Part shown: piece after piece, positions 1-10,700 of the stretch
How the letters are laid out: each line of letters starts with the position of its first letter
Position numbering within the stretch: the first letter of the stretch is position 1
Notes under the pieces: generated by a model
The model's input: the letters and a program-made list of their open reading frames with translations, nothing else
Database searches by the model: none
What the model was told of the DNA's origin: nothing
Made by a program: the position numbers and the translations under genes
Origin: Lachnospiraceae bacterium
GTDB taxonomy: Bacteria > Bacillota > Clostridia > Lachnospirales > Lachnospiraceae
Direction: 5' to 3'
Length of the DNA: 64,000 nucleotides
Assembly (NCBI GenBank): GCA_017626325.1
Contig: JAGAIZ010000049.1
Span: 1 to 64,000, forward strand

Positions 1-271
1 AAAACGAAACCGTCGTACACAGCGGCAGAAGTGGGAGCAGATGCCAGCGGTGCGGCGGCGACGGCATTAAGTGACGCCAAGGCGTATACGGACGAGCAGG
101 TAGCAGGCTTAAATCTTGGAGAATCCAATGTGCAGCCAGACTGGAATGAGACAGACAGCACATCGGACGCCTATATCAAGAACAAACCGGAATCACTCCC
201 GGCAAGTGATGTTTCTGCGTGGGCAAAGGCTAAAACGAAACCGTCGTACACAGCGGCAGAAGTGGGAGCAG
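1..271 (+). repeat. 40-bp exact direct repeat inside the tail-fibre gene
   Basis: Bases 1-40 and 232-271 are identical, a period of 231 bp or 77 codons in frame. The repeat encodes the KTKPSYTAAEVGA segment. Exact identity at DNA level points to a recent duplication or to recombination that keeps the units alike, as is usual in tail-fibre genes that vary by module exchange. Confidence 0.9.
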
Positions 272-1662
272 TTGCGAAGCTGGAGGGGAAAAATCTATCC
301 ACAAACGATTATACGGATGCAGAGAAAGACAAATTAAATAATACCAATGTTGCCTATGGCACGTGTTCAACTGCAGCGGCCACAGCCGCTAAAGAGGTGA
401 TAATACTGGATAATGAGAACTGGCAGCTTAAGGAAGGCAGTATTATTACCGTGAAATTTACGTATACCAACACCGCCCAAAAACCTACATTAAATGTAAA
501 TGGTACTGGTGCGAAAAGTATTTTATATAATACTGCGGTGGTCACTACTAGCACTCTTTCGTTCGGTGGATATGCAGGCAGGTATATCAGATATATGTAT
601 GACGGCACACAGTACGTATTTATTGGCTGGTCGATTGATAGTAACAGTACTTATACACCTGCATCTCTTGGAGGTGGATATGGCACATGCTCCACGGCCG
701 CCGCTACAGCAGCCAAGACGGCCATTCTGTCCGGGTATTCCTTAGTGACCGGAGGGACTGTCAGTGTTAAGTTTACCTATGCCGTTCCTGCATCCGCGAC
801 ATTGAACATCAACGGTAAAGGCGCGAAACCGATCTATTACAGGGGGAGTGCTATAGCCGCAAATATTATTCAGGCTGGAGATACAGCTACGTTTGTTTAT
901 AACGGTTCACAGTATCATTTGTTGACTGTTGACAGAGATGAGAGCGACTCGTCAAAAGGAGTTCCGCTTATAGAGATTACATCTTGTGTTTTTAGCTCGA
1001 CCAATAGTGCACTTTTATTAGGGGCAACAGCAACGGAAATAACGGAGATAAGTGATGGACTTACAATCAGGCTGGTAAACAAAAAATTTAATCTCGATGT
1101 GTACGATCCTGCTAATCATCTTATCTATTTAGAATTAACGCTGGGAAACGGAGGTAAGGTAAGCACCTCCATTGCGATGGGGGATTTCAGGCGAGGTCAT
1201 GGACGAGGAATTTATGCTGGTGAAATAATAACTTTGACCTATGTAACAGACGTAGTATCTTCTTTTAACGGTGGAACATATAATACGTGGATTGCTGCCA
1301 TACCGCCAAGAATTGATAGAGCGACGTATATCGTCGATGGAACAGATGCAGCAGCAAGCATGTCGTTTTATAGGGGGTACGTAGAAGATAAGGGAATAAT
1401 ACTTCTGTCTGTTACTCAGGAGAAAACGATAGGCTCAGTGACGAAGCCTGTAGCGCTTGCTACTTATGCTTATTCGTATTTATATGGAGATCATATCAGC
1501 AACAATACATTTTGTGATACGGCCAAAGTTGCGGCGCTAACAGGATCCATGAGTAATACATACGGCAGCATAACAGCAACATCAGGAACAGATACAACTA
1601 GGGCATTGATCACAATTAAAGCGACAAAAGGATACATTATTACCGTAGACTTTATCGCATAG
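1..1662 (+). CDS. Phage tail-fibre / receptor-binding-like protein, 5' end outside the window
   Basis: The reading frame is already open at base 1, so the gene is truncated by the window edge; the first possible internal start is a GTG at 31, but the residues before it (KTKPSYTAAE) recur inside the protein, showing they are coded. The visible 550 residues are modular. A 77-residue unit ends in KTKPSYTAAEVGA twice. Two later units of about 108 residues each begin YGTCSTAAATAAK and carry a beta-rich pattern with LNVNGTGAK or LNINGKGAK. The C-terminal 230 residues show no repeats and are probably the trimeric tip. Such repeat-built, Thr/Ser/Gly-rich proteins placed just before the lysis genes are typical of tail fibres in Firmicutes phages. 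The host receptor cannot be predicted. Confidence 0.75.
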   Translation, partial: KTKPSYTAAEVGADASGAAATALSDAKAYTDEQVAGLNLGESNVQPDWNETDSTSDAYIKNKPESLPASDVSAWAKAKTKPSYTAAEVGAVAKLEGKNLSTNDYTDAEKDKLNNTNVAYGTCSTAAATAAKEVIILDNENWQLKEGSIITVKFTYTNTAQKPTLNVNGTGAKSILYNTAVVTTSTLSFGGYAGRYIRYMYDGTQYVFIGWSIDSNSTYTPASLGGGYGTCSTAAATAAKTAILSGYSLVTGGTVSVKFTYAVPASATLNINGKGAKPIYYRGSAIAANIIQAGDTATFVYNGSQYHLLTVDRDESDSSKGVPLIEITSCVFSSTNSALLLGATATEITEISDGLTIRLVNKKFNLDVYDPANHLIYLELTLGNGGKVSTSIAMGDFRRGHGRGIYAGEIITLTYVTDVVSSFNGGTYNTWIAAIPPRIDRATYIVDGTDAAASMSFYRGYVEDKGIILLSVTQEKTIGSVTKPVALATYAYSYLYGDHISNNTFCDTAKVAALTGSMSNTYGSITATSGTDTTRALITIKATKGYIITVDFIA

Positions 1663-1672
1663 GGAGAAGGAT

Positions 1673-2044
1673 ATGGCAACAGTTATTACTTCTGCTCTGT
1701 CAGCGGCCACCGCTATTATAGTATGCCTCTTGAATAATCATTTCCAGCGTAAAAGGGATGATGCGAAGCGGGAGGCAGACCAGGCGCGGCAGCAGACAGA
1801 GCTGACGGTACATATGCAGGAGATGGTGGCAGCGCAGCGGGATGGACTGACAGAGATAAAGAATGAGATCGGACTCATTAACTATCAGATCGCAGAGCTG
1901 AAAGCGCACGTGGACAAGCATAACAGCGTTGTAGAGCGCACTTATGAATTGGAAAAGCGCACCGACGTGCAGGAAGAAAAGATTAAGGTTGCGAATAACC
2001 GCATAGCGGATTTGGAGAGATGTAATGAAAAAGCAGGGAGTTAG
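1673..2044 (+). CDS. Phage membrane-anchored coiled-coil protein (lysis region)
   Basis: 123 residues starting 10 bases after the tail-fibre stop, with a good ribosome binding site (agggagaagg). Residues 2-22 form one hydrophobic membrane segment. The rest is a charged heptad-rich helix with a break near residue 80, ending in a motif like YELEKRTDVQEEKI that is common in small proteins next to holins in Firmicutes phages. The pattern of one N-terminal membrane anchor plus a long cytoplasmic coil suits a lysis accessory protein similar in shape to XhlA-type proteins, though the order of parts differs (XhlA has its membrane segment at the C-terminus). Exact role unknown. Confidence 0.6.
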   Translation: MATVITSALSAATAIIVCLLNNHFQRKRDDAKREADQARQQTELTVHMQEMVAAQRDGLTEIKNEIGLINYQIAELKAHVDKHNSVVERTYELEKRTDVQEEKIKVANNRIADLERCNEKAGS

Positions 2045-2291
2045 TATGCGGCTGTACTTCCTGAATTTCATCATGGTATGGCTGTATGCATGGGCTTGTT
2101 TTCTGGTGATCGCCTTTAGCGGATGGCTGGACGTGACTATGGATGCAAGCGTGTTTGGCATTACGGTAAGCTGTGCGTTTGCGGAGCTGGGCATCCATAC
2201 GGGGTTTATTGTGTGGAAGTGCAAAGTGGAGAACTGTAGGAAATATAAGGATGTCAACAGGCTTGAAAGCCTGGAAAGTGAGGTAGAGTAA
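2025..2291 (+). CDS. Small two-helix membrane protein of the phage lysis region
   Basis: 88 residues from the ATG at 2025, which overlaps the previous gene by 20 bases. A second ATG at 2046, one base after the upstream stop, has its own Shine-Dalgarno (gggag, 5-nt spacing) and would give 81 residues; both starts have credible ribosome sites and I cannot separate them. Two hydrophobic segments (about residues 9-31 and 44-64) are followed by a charged tail rich in Lys and Glu. It sits directly before the LLH-type holin. It may be a second holin, an antiholin or a lysis regulator; no family was recognised. Confidence 0.55.
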   Translation: MKKQGVSMRLYFLNFIMVWLYAWACFLVIAFSGWLDVTMDASVFGITVSCAFAELGIHTGFIVWKCKVENCRKYKDVNRLESLESEVE

Positions 2292-2293
2292 TC

Positions 2294-2701
2294 ATGGTGT
2301 ATTGGTTAGCTGATAATTGGATGGTGCTGGTGGGAATTGGAGCGGCGGCTGTGCTTGCTGTATCCGCCGCATACAGGTTCTTGGGGATGCCGACGGAGAA
2401 ACAGCAGGCTAAGGTGAAAGAGTGGCTTATTTGGGCCTGCATCGAAGCGGAAAAGGCATTGCAGATCGGCACCGGGCAGGCGAAGCTGCGGAAGGTGTAT
2501 GAAGCGTTTGTCTCTATACCTGCCTTTTCGTGGATTGCCAGAGTGATTTCTTTTGACACATTCAGTGAATGGGTTAATGATGCACTGGCGGAGGCAAAGG
2601 TAATGATGATTAACAGTGGTGCACTGGCAAAATACGTGTATGGAGAGAATGCGGATTCAGAAGTGGAGAGGCTGCGTATCCAGATAAGGGAGAGCATATG
2701 A
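2294..2701 (+). CDS. Phage holin, LLH-like family
   Basis: 135 residues with one N-terminal membrane segment (about residues 9-28), followed by an amphipathic helix region containing WLIWACIEAEKALQIGTGQ and a conserved-looking stretch with W..R and F..WV..AL.EAK. This layout and the first of those motifs match the Holin_LLH family of Firmicutes phages as I remember it. Holins make the membrane lesions that release endolysin. The ATG follows two bases after the previous stop, and the stop overlaps the next start codon as ATGA, so translation is coupled through the cassette. Family call is by recognition only. Confidence 0.7.
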   Translation: MVYWLADNWMVLVGIGAAAVLAVSAAYRFLGMPTEKQQAKVKEWLIWACIEAEKALQIGTGQAKLRKVYEAFVSIPAFSWIARVISFDTFSEWVNDALAEAKVMMINSGALAKYVYGENADSEVERLRIQIRESI

Positions 2702-2760
2702 TAACAATGTTTGTTTTGGCTTGTATCGCGGTGGCGAAAGCGGGGGAGTACATGACATGA
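2698..2760 (+). CDS. 20-codon coupled mini-ORF between holin and endolysin
   Basis: An ATG overlaps the holin stop as ATGA, reads 20 codons (MITMFVLACIAVAKAGEYMT) and stops with a TGA that overlaps the endolysin ATG, again as ATGA. A strong Shine-Dalgarno (aagggag) lies 5-6 bases before it. The product would be a short hydrophobic peptide. Alternatively the frame serves only to carry ribosomes from holin to endolysin. The double ATGA overlap and good ribosome site make chance less likely, but no homologue is known to me. Confidence 0.45.
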   Translation: MITMFVLACIAVAKAGEYMT

Positions 2761-3605
2761 GAATATCAGAACAGGGTATTGAATTGATTAAAAGGTTTGA
2801 GGGATGTTCCCTGACAGCGTATAAGGCAGTTCCGACAGAGAAGTTATATACTGTCGGCTATGGGCATTACGGCGTTGATAAGGATACTGTGATTTCCCAG
2901 GCACAGGCAGATGCGTATCTTAAGGCGGATCTTGAGAAGTTTGACCGTAGCGTGGATGGCTGTGTTACGGTACAGATCACGCAGGGAATGCATGACGCGC
3001 TTGTCAGTTTTGCCTATAACTGCGGGACCGGCAATCTGAAAAGCTCCACGCTGCTTAAGAAACTGAATCAGAGGGATTACATAGGCGCAGGTGAAGAATT
3101 TGGAAAATGGAACAAGGCAGGCGGCCGGACTCTAAATGGGCTTGTGAAGCGCAGAAAGGCGGAAAAGGAGCGGTTTTTAGAAGACATGGGAGTGTTGGAG
3201 TATAGCAGACAGAAAGACGGCAATCTGAGCCTCTCAGGGAATTTCAAGGTAAAGGAATTTGCCTGTAAGGATGGCAGCGACAAGATTCTTATTGATGTGG
3301 ATTTCGTAAGGAATTACCTGCAGAAAATCAGGGAGCATTTCGGGGCGCCGGTAACAGTCAATAGCGCGTACCGGACAAGTACCTATAATACCAGAGTTGG
3401 CGGCGCGAAGAACAGCTACCATATGAAGGGACAGGCTTTCGATATTGCGGTAAAAGGGCATACACCTAATGAGGTAGCTAAATATGCACAGACATTAGGC
3501 ATCAAAGGTATCATCCAGTATAAAGGCTTTGTTCATGTGGACAGCAGGACAACCAGGTATTGGGCAGTTAATGATGGTACGGCGAAGGCTGTATCGGGAT
3601 TTTGA
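2757..3605 (+). CDS. Two-domain phage endolysin: GH24 lysozyme + M15 peptidase
   Basis: 282 residues from the ATG at 2757, chosen over an upstream TTG because GGGGGAG lies 8 bases before it and the lysozyme fold starts at once (MRISEQGIELIKRFEG). Residues about 5-145 are a phage-type (GH24) lysozyme with the catalytic Glu in RFEG and the YTVGYGHYG motif. Residues about 170-282 are a Peptidase_M15 domain: NSAYRT, then YHMKGQAFDI with the SxHxxGxAxD-like zinc pattern (Tyr replacing the Ser), and the last ligand in FVHVDSR. The enzyme should cut both glycan strands and peptide stems of the host wall. No signal peptide is visible, so it needs the holin for export. Confidence 0.9.
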   Translation: MRISEQGIELIKRFEGCSLTAYKAVPTEKLYTVGYGHYGVDKDTVISQAQADAYLKADLEKFDRSVDGCVTVQITQGMHDALVSFAYNCGTGNLKSSTLLKKLNQRDYIGAGEEFGKWNKAGGRTLNGLVKRRKAEKERFLEDMGVLEYSRQKDGNLSLSGNFKVKEFACKDGSDKILIDVDFVRNYLQKIREHFGAPVTVNSAYRTSTYNTRVGGAKNSYHMKGQAFDIAVKGHTPNEVAKYAQTLGIKGIIQYKGFVHVDSRTTRYWAVNDGTAKAVSGF

Positions 3606-3620
3606 GTGGAGGTGTAGGCT

Positions 3621-4709
3621 ATGGGAATTATAAATGGAACCCTTATAAGAGGTATTGGCGGAACGGATTCAGGTTCGTCAAATAGTGCGATGCGTTATCA
3701 GTACGAAAAGAACAGAAATTCAAATAGTGGGGCAAGTGATAAGTTTGCTAGAACTACGGGTAATATAGTATCTCTTGGGGCAGGTCTTGTCGGTAAGGGG
3801 TCTTCTTCCGGCAGCGGCTCATCCAGAAAGAGCGGATCCTCTGGTGGTACTGCTGCGGGTTATAGCGGTCTGTCCAATTATCAGTCACAGCTTGCGGCGT
3901 TGTACGGCAGCCAGCAGTCGCAGCTTGCAGACTTGCAGGCACAGCAGAGGGCAGCGGCGGAGGAAGCCTATAGAAATGGAATGGCGAATCTTAATGAGTC
4001 TTGGAATGCCAAGACCAGCGCGCTTTCAAGTAACCTGAATAACACGCTGGCAAGCCTGAAAAGGCAGTATCAGAATTCTAAGAATGAAGTGAACGCGGAT
4101 GCGGATAAGTCTTTTCGTGAGGCTTATGTGAATTATATGCAGAACCGTAAGAACATCAACCAGAACCTGAGTGCGCAGGGTTTAAGCGGCGGGGCGGCAG
4201 AGTCGACCATGGCGGGAATGTATAATAATTATGGCAATTCCCGCAATGATATCAGTACGACATTGAATGATAATTTGACGTCGCTGGAAAATCTTTATCA
4301 GAGTAATCTTTCAGAAGCACAGTCAGCATATAATACGCAGTATGCGCAGGCATTGTCTGATTATCTGAATTACCAGAATCAGATGGAGCAGAATCTTGCA
4401 AGCAATATCATAGGGTCTTATGGCAATATGGTCAACTCCCTCGGCAGTCTAAACAGCGGCTATACCGACGCATTGTACAGCTTGCTTCAGAAGCAGGCGG
4501 AGTATGCATATGATCCGACAAAGGCGACAAATGAGTTGGCTAATGTCAGCACAGAGTCGCTTAATAATATCGGGACGATAACAGATTATGCTAAAAATCT
4601 TATGAATCAGATGCGGGCTCAGGGAGCGGATGATGCAACAATCATAAGGCAGTTAGCAAACAACGGTGTGGATACAAATGCAATATATGCTTTGTTTGGC
4701 GCGGCTTAA
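3621..4709 (+). CDS. Phage helical structural protein, probable internal/ejection protein
   Basis: 362 residues with a good ribosome site (ggaggtgtaggct). A Gly/Ser-rich linker at about residues 58-85 precedes a long Ala/Gln/Asn-rich helical region (about 90-300) with repeated YQ, LN and AQ patterns and no cysteine. The C-terminal 60 residues contain a compact segment with DDATIIRQLANNGVDTNAIYALFG. There is no membrane helix or enzymatic motif. It lies immediately before the giant polyvalent protein. A virion-internal or ejection role, as for podovirus internal core proteins, is an inference from composition and position; a minor tail protein is the alternative. Confidence 0.5.
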   Translation: MGIINGTLIRGIGGTDSGSSNSAMRYQYEKNRNSNSGASDKFARTTGNIVSLGAGLVGKGSSSGSGSSRKSGSSGGTAAGYSGLSNYQSQLAALYGSQQSQLADLQAQQRAAAEEAYRNGMANLNESWNAKTSALSSNLNNTLASLKRQYQNSKNEVNADADKSFREAYVNYMQNRKNINQNLSAQGLSGGAAESTMAGMYNNYGNSRNDISTTLNDNLTSLENLYQSNLSEAQSAYNTQYAQALSDYLNYQNQMEQNLASNIIGSYGNMVNSLGSLNSGYTDALYSLLQKQAEYAYDPTKATNELANVSTESLNNIGTITDYAKNLMNQMRAQGADDATIIRQLANNGVDTNAIYALFGAA

Positions 4710-4724
4710 AGAGGATAGATAACT

Positions 4725-7700
4725 ATGGCAATGACGAGAGAAGAAATTGATCAGATTATTGGTGGGCGGTCAAATATGCCACAAGCGACAATGAGCAGAG
4801 AGCAGATTGATTCCATTATCGCCACACCACACACCAATATGACGCGGGAGCAGATCGACAGTATCCTTAATGGAAACAGTGGGGGAGCACAGACAAGTGC
4901 GCTCTCTGTTTCTAATGAGATTCCGATGTTGAAACCTGTTACTGGTCAGAGTAAGCCCTTTGTATGGAGCCACGAGAAACAGAATGAATGGCTTAAGAAT
5001 TATACCGGCGGAAATGCAAGAGCAGAGAGCGCGAACAGCGAAACTGCACGTGAGCGTGCCGCGGTGCTGGATAAAGAGGCGGAAGCTAAGGTAAGGAAGA
5101 GCGCGTCCCTTAATCAGTCATACGTGAATAAACTCACAAAGAAGGAAAAGCAACCGCAGGAATATCAGCCTACAGCAGAAGACCTGCAGATGTTCGAGGG
5201 CTTGAGCGCACAGATTGCAAAGGATCAGGAGAAAGCACAAAAGCAGATTACAATAGAGGATCTATATACTCCGGCGGCAAAGCAGCTTTATGGGACGCAG
5301 ATTCCGCAGAAACAGTCTGTGCAGATTCCGACGCTGGAAACAAGCAATAAAAACAATGTGAATTCATTTTTGACAGGAAGACCCGCTGAAAAAGGCGAAA
5401 CAGCAGTGATCGACGATAATCTGCCGATGGTTTCCAAGGATTTCCAACTCATTAAGAATGTGGAAGATATGTCCCCGGAAGAATATGAATCCTATGTTCT
5501 GATGAACAGCCCGAAGAATGGTATTCCGGAAGACGCTACGGAAGAACTGAAACAGGCATTTATCGATATGTGGTCTCAGCCGGATTATAAGCTTTCTGAT
5601 ACAGAAAAGAAACAGGCGAAAAAGATACTGGAAGAGAACGAAAAGAACTGGATGTCTGATTATGCACAGCGAACGACAGGCGCTTCTTCCGGGCAGATAC
5701 AGGAGGCAGCGAAAGCCGTCTCTGATCAGCAGGACAAAATGGCTATGCTTGAATTGAAGGTTTCGCCTTTTAAATCGTTTCAATACGGTTTTATGAACAG
5801 TCTGCCATTTGTAGAGAAGTATGCAGAAACTTTGAACTCTGAGCGCGCGGGCAACTACAAGCAGAGTAACCTTACACAAAATCCAGGTATGTATTATGGC
5901 GGTGCTGCGGCGGAGCAGATGGCTGAATATGCTGCCGGAACTAAATTGATGAAAGGACTTGGCGTAACAGATAAAATAGGACAGGGAACCGGAAAAGCTA
6001 TTAAGAATGCAAAACTCGCGGAACATGCGGCAAATGTGCTGTCAGACACGGCTCTTGACGTTGCGCTTGATACGATACCCAGTCTGGCGCAGGATGTGAA
6101 GAATGGGGAGAATGCGGGTACAGTAGCAAAAAATACGGTTAAAAATGTGGGCGGAAACCTGATGTGGAACGTCGGCGGTGAAGCACTGGGAGCAGGAGTC
6201 GATGCCGTTAAGAAAAGTAAAAAGGTAAACGATGTACTGAAAAACCCGGATGCTTTCACAATGGAAACAGGTGTGAGGCTGACAGGGGATGCAGGACAGG
6301 ACAAGAAGCTTGTGTCTGCTTATCTGGATAAACTGGCAAAGGCAACAGATGAGATCCCGCATCTTAAAAATGATACATCCGATGTGCTTACTGATACAGT
6401 TAAGGAGACAGAGTTTGCCGCTGAGAAGATTAACGTTGGTAAGGCGACAACGATATACAGCCCGTATAAGGGAGATGTGCCAGTACAGGCAGATAAAGTC
6501 TATAATCGTGTAGAGATCCCGCAGGAAAGCTACGAGAATGCGCTTATCAACATGCAAAATGCGGATATTGACAGTAAACTAGAAGGAAGAAGCTCTAAAA
6601 AAATTCTTACAAAAGTGTATGAAACCTTGTTTAGTGATAAAGGAAAGACTTCTTTTGATGTCAATGTTAAAGATATGACCTATGGTGGCAAGGCATATGA
6701 TGTGACTGTAAATAAGGGCGCTATATCTAAGATTATGTCTGATAAAAACATGTCTGCTGAAAAGATTGCAGTTATAGATAATTTAGAAAATGTCATTGCT
6801 GATTCAAAGTATGTAGGAAGTGGAAATTATGCTAAAACTTCCAAAACAAACGTACAAAGATATGATTATTTCGAAGCAGACATTAAAATTCATGGAGAAG
6901 ATTATGTCGTAACGTATGATGTTGAAGTTATACCGGGGAAAAATAATTATAGAACGCATAAGGTTATAAACGAAATGAACCTTTCGAAAACAAATCAGAG
7001 ATACACTGGCACGGGAAATTGGCCCGCCGTTCCTTCTGATAGTTTGAAAGGTTCTAATGACAGTATATCCAATTTTGTTGAGGGCGTCAATAATGAAATG
7101 AACCTTTCAAAAGAGAGTCGGTTCAGCACTGACACGGGTCCAGTACCCGCCGTTTCGTCCAACTCAATGAAAGGTTCTAATAATATTATATCTGATTCAG
7201 CTAGAAACGTCAATCAAAATATTTTGGATAAAGAAAGTCTGTCAAAAAAAGAGGCTTATCGAGTGCCAAATGATATAAAATCCCTTAGCCTTACGCCTGA
7301 TAACGAGCTCGAACTCACCGCTTTAAATAGCAATATATCTGACTATGTAAAAAATGTCAACAATCCGCCGCCGAGGCTGGAGAATAAGGTTATGCCGGAA
7401 GATATCGGATTAGGCAGTGGACTGCCATTTGCTACTGTGTATGACAATACCCGGTCTGTTGCGGAAAGTATGGGGCTGCCGGATATTCGGAAGTACGGAC
7501 AGGGCGACACCTTGAAGGTCGGTGCTGAGAAAGTGTCTAAGTTCCGCACAAATACTCTGGCAAAGGAAGCTAATTTCTCCGCAGAAGAAGCGGCGGAGAT
7601 CTATGGTGAGGACTTCTATAAATACATACCGACATCGGAGAAAGAAACTTTCGAGGTTGCGGCGAAGCGGGTATCAGATGATGCGGACGGCTGGTATAAG

Positions 7701-10700
7701 AAGATCATGAGTGCTGAGGACATCAAAGACTATGATAATGCCGCAGGTGTTGACACTATGATGCAGCTTGGCACGAACTACAGACAGCAGGCGAGGGCGG
7801 CAAAAGAGGCAGGCAATACCGAACTTGCCCGGACACTGTATGCTAAATCCCGTGACATGACGCTGAAATTATCAGAGCTGGAGAGAAAAGCGGGTCAGGA
7901 ATTGCAGGCACTCCAAAAATATAGTCGTACCAGCGATAAGACTATTCTGAATGGAGAGAAAATCTTACAAGACAGAATAACGGAGACTGCAAAGGCGAAT
8001 CCGCGCTTGATGGAAGAAGTTGACGATGTAGGAGTAGCTATCTATAATCGTGTGCGCGAATTAGAACAGTCAGACTTGTGGAAGCAGCTTTCTTCATCAG
8101 ATGCAATGCAGCCTACCGCAGCAGATGTAAGGGAACAGCTTCGTAAGGAAGTGTCAGATATCATCAAGCAGGAGTCTGGGAAGAGTAAGGCTCTTAAGAA
8201 GAAATTGAAAAATTCGTCCATAGATAAGTTGGCAGATGATATTATCGAGTTAAATCATTTAGACCGCATTAACTCTGCTTTGGAATCTTTTGCGTCTAAC
8301 GGGATATATGGCATGTCGGATGATGTAATCGATCAGGTAACAGATATTTTTGCTGAGGCGGAGAAATATGACTTTAATTCCAAGAAGAGGGTAGAACTTG
8401 AATCACAGGCATATGCGCTTATTGCACAGGAAGTGTCGGGAACAAGTTTCCACGAGATGTTTAAGAACTGGCGGTATCTTGCTATGTTAGGGAATACAAA
8501 AACCCATATCCGTAACATGGTCAGCACCACCGGTATGTATGCCACAAGCGGAGTCAAGAATAACGTAGCTGCAGTTATTGAAGCCGCAGTAAATGGAGTA
8601 TCAAAGAAGGTTGGCGGAAAGGGGATTGAAAGAACAAAGTCCGTACTAAATCCTGTTAAGGACAGATCTCTTATCAAAGCGTCATTGAGTGACGCGGATA
8701 ATAAGATGTACCGTGAACTTAAAGGCAATATGTATACGGGCAGCATAGAGAACTCTATTGAGAGCAATAAAAGGGTGTTCAGAGGCAAAACTAAGGTTAC
8801 GGATACTGTTGCTAAGGGTGTAGATAAAGTATCGAAACTCAATAGCGCAGCGCTGGACGCCGAAGACTATTTCTTTGTAAAGCATAAGTACAGCACCAGC
8901 CTTGCCGGATACATGAAAGCAAACGGCTTAGGTGCGGATGCGTTTGAGGCGGCTGAAAAGCTGCAGAAAGTGAATGGCAGCATAGATGAGCTGTTGGCGG
9001 CCAGACAGACCAATCCATTTAAGGTTATTGACAGGGCGGCAGATGCGGAGATCGCGGCACTGGATGAACAGATAGCAAGCCTGAAAAACGCCGCAGGCTT
9101 AAATCCTTTAGGGCAGGCATCATACATAGGCAAAATGGATGAGCTGGAGAAGCAGGCAGAGGATATAGCAAGAAGCAGGATTGACGATCAGATTGCCGCG
9201 CTCAGGGACAGCGCGAAGGAATATCAGAGTACCGTTGATATTCTTGACAAGGGAAGACAGTACGCCAAGGAGCAGGCGGAAGAGACTGCGTTCCACCAAA
9301 ATAGCAAAATAGCATCCGAATTATCTAAATTTAGTAACACCATGGAGGAAAGTGGTATACCGGGAAAAGCAGTAAGTGCTATGGTGGAAGGTGTTGTACC
9401 ATTTAAGAAGACACCCGTCAATGTATTAAAGAATGGGCTGGCATATTCGCCTGCTAATGCATTAAAAAATCTTACGTTTGACATACATGCTTTGTGCGTG
9501 AAAAAGATTACACCTGCTGAGTTCATCAATAACATATCCAAGACACTTACTGGCACAGGTATCTTTGCAATGGGTTGTGCTCTGTATAATAATGGGGTAG
9601 CGACTGCAGTAACAGATAAATTTGATGAACTGACAGGCAATCAGACTTATTCTATACAAATAGGGGATAAGACTTATACATTAGACTGGGCAGCCCCGGA
9701 TTCCATTTCTTTCTTTGCAGGTGTATCTGCTATGGAAGAATTGAAAGAGAAGGGAATTTCATTAGAGGGCGTCCTTAATGCATTGGCGGGTATGTCGCAG
9801 CCTGTATTGGAAATGTCTATGATGGACGGCGTCAACAATGCTTTGGAATCTATTCAGTACATGGACAAGGATAATATAGCGAGTTCTGCGATTGGCACAC
9901 TGGGCGGAACGGTTGGCGGATCTTATTTAAAGCAGGCTGTGCCTACTTTGATGGGGCAGATAGGAAGGACGGTGGATAACACCAGGCGCTCTACCTATAC
10001 AGATAAAACTGGCTTTGCGGGGGCTCTGGATAGAGAAGTGATCAAGATGACAAACAAGATACCGGGTCTTTCTAGAAATAACCAGCCTTATGTTGACGCA
10101 TGGGGCAGGGAACAGGAGAACCTTGCAGGCGGCAATCTGCTAGAGCGCGCAGCATATCAGATGTTATCGCCAAGCTACATCGCCGATGTCAATATGACGC
10201 CGGTGGATAAGGAAGTAAAGCGGCTTTATGATGCTACAGCGGATGACTCTGTACTGCCGACAGGAGATACCACGAAGAAAATCGATGATGTTCGGATGAC
10301 TAAGGAAGAATACACTGTTTACTCAAAGGCGGCAGGACAGGCGCGTTATAATCTTCTGGAAGCGTGTATGGATAATGCCAACTACAACGCACTGGATGAG
10401 GATGTACAGGCTGAGGTGGTAAAAGATTTGTATAATCTGGCAAAGAAGATCGGCAGCGCGGAAGCAAGAGCGGGTTATACGTCCAATGACAGCCTGTTTA
10501 AGACCTATCAGGAAAAGGGATTAGATGCAGCGGTAAATTATGCGATTACAAAGCAGGCGGAAGACGTAGTGTGGGTTCCGATCTCAGAGACGACCAACAG
10601 CGAGCGGTATGATCAGGTCAACAGCATGAAACTGTCGGATGAAGAAAAAGGCTATCAGCTTAGAACCTCAGCCAACAACAGCGAGGTGGCGGACAGGGTT

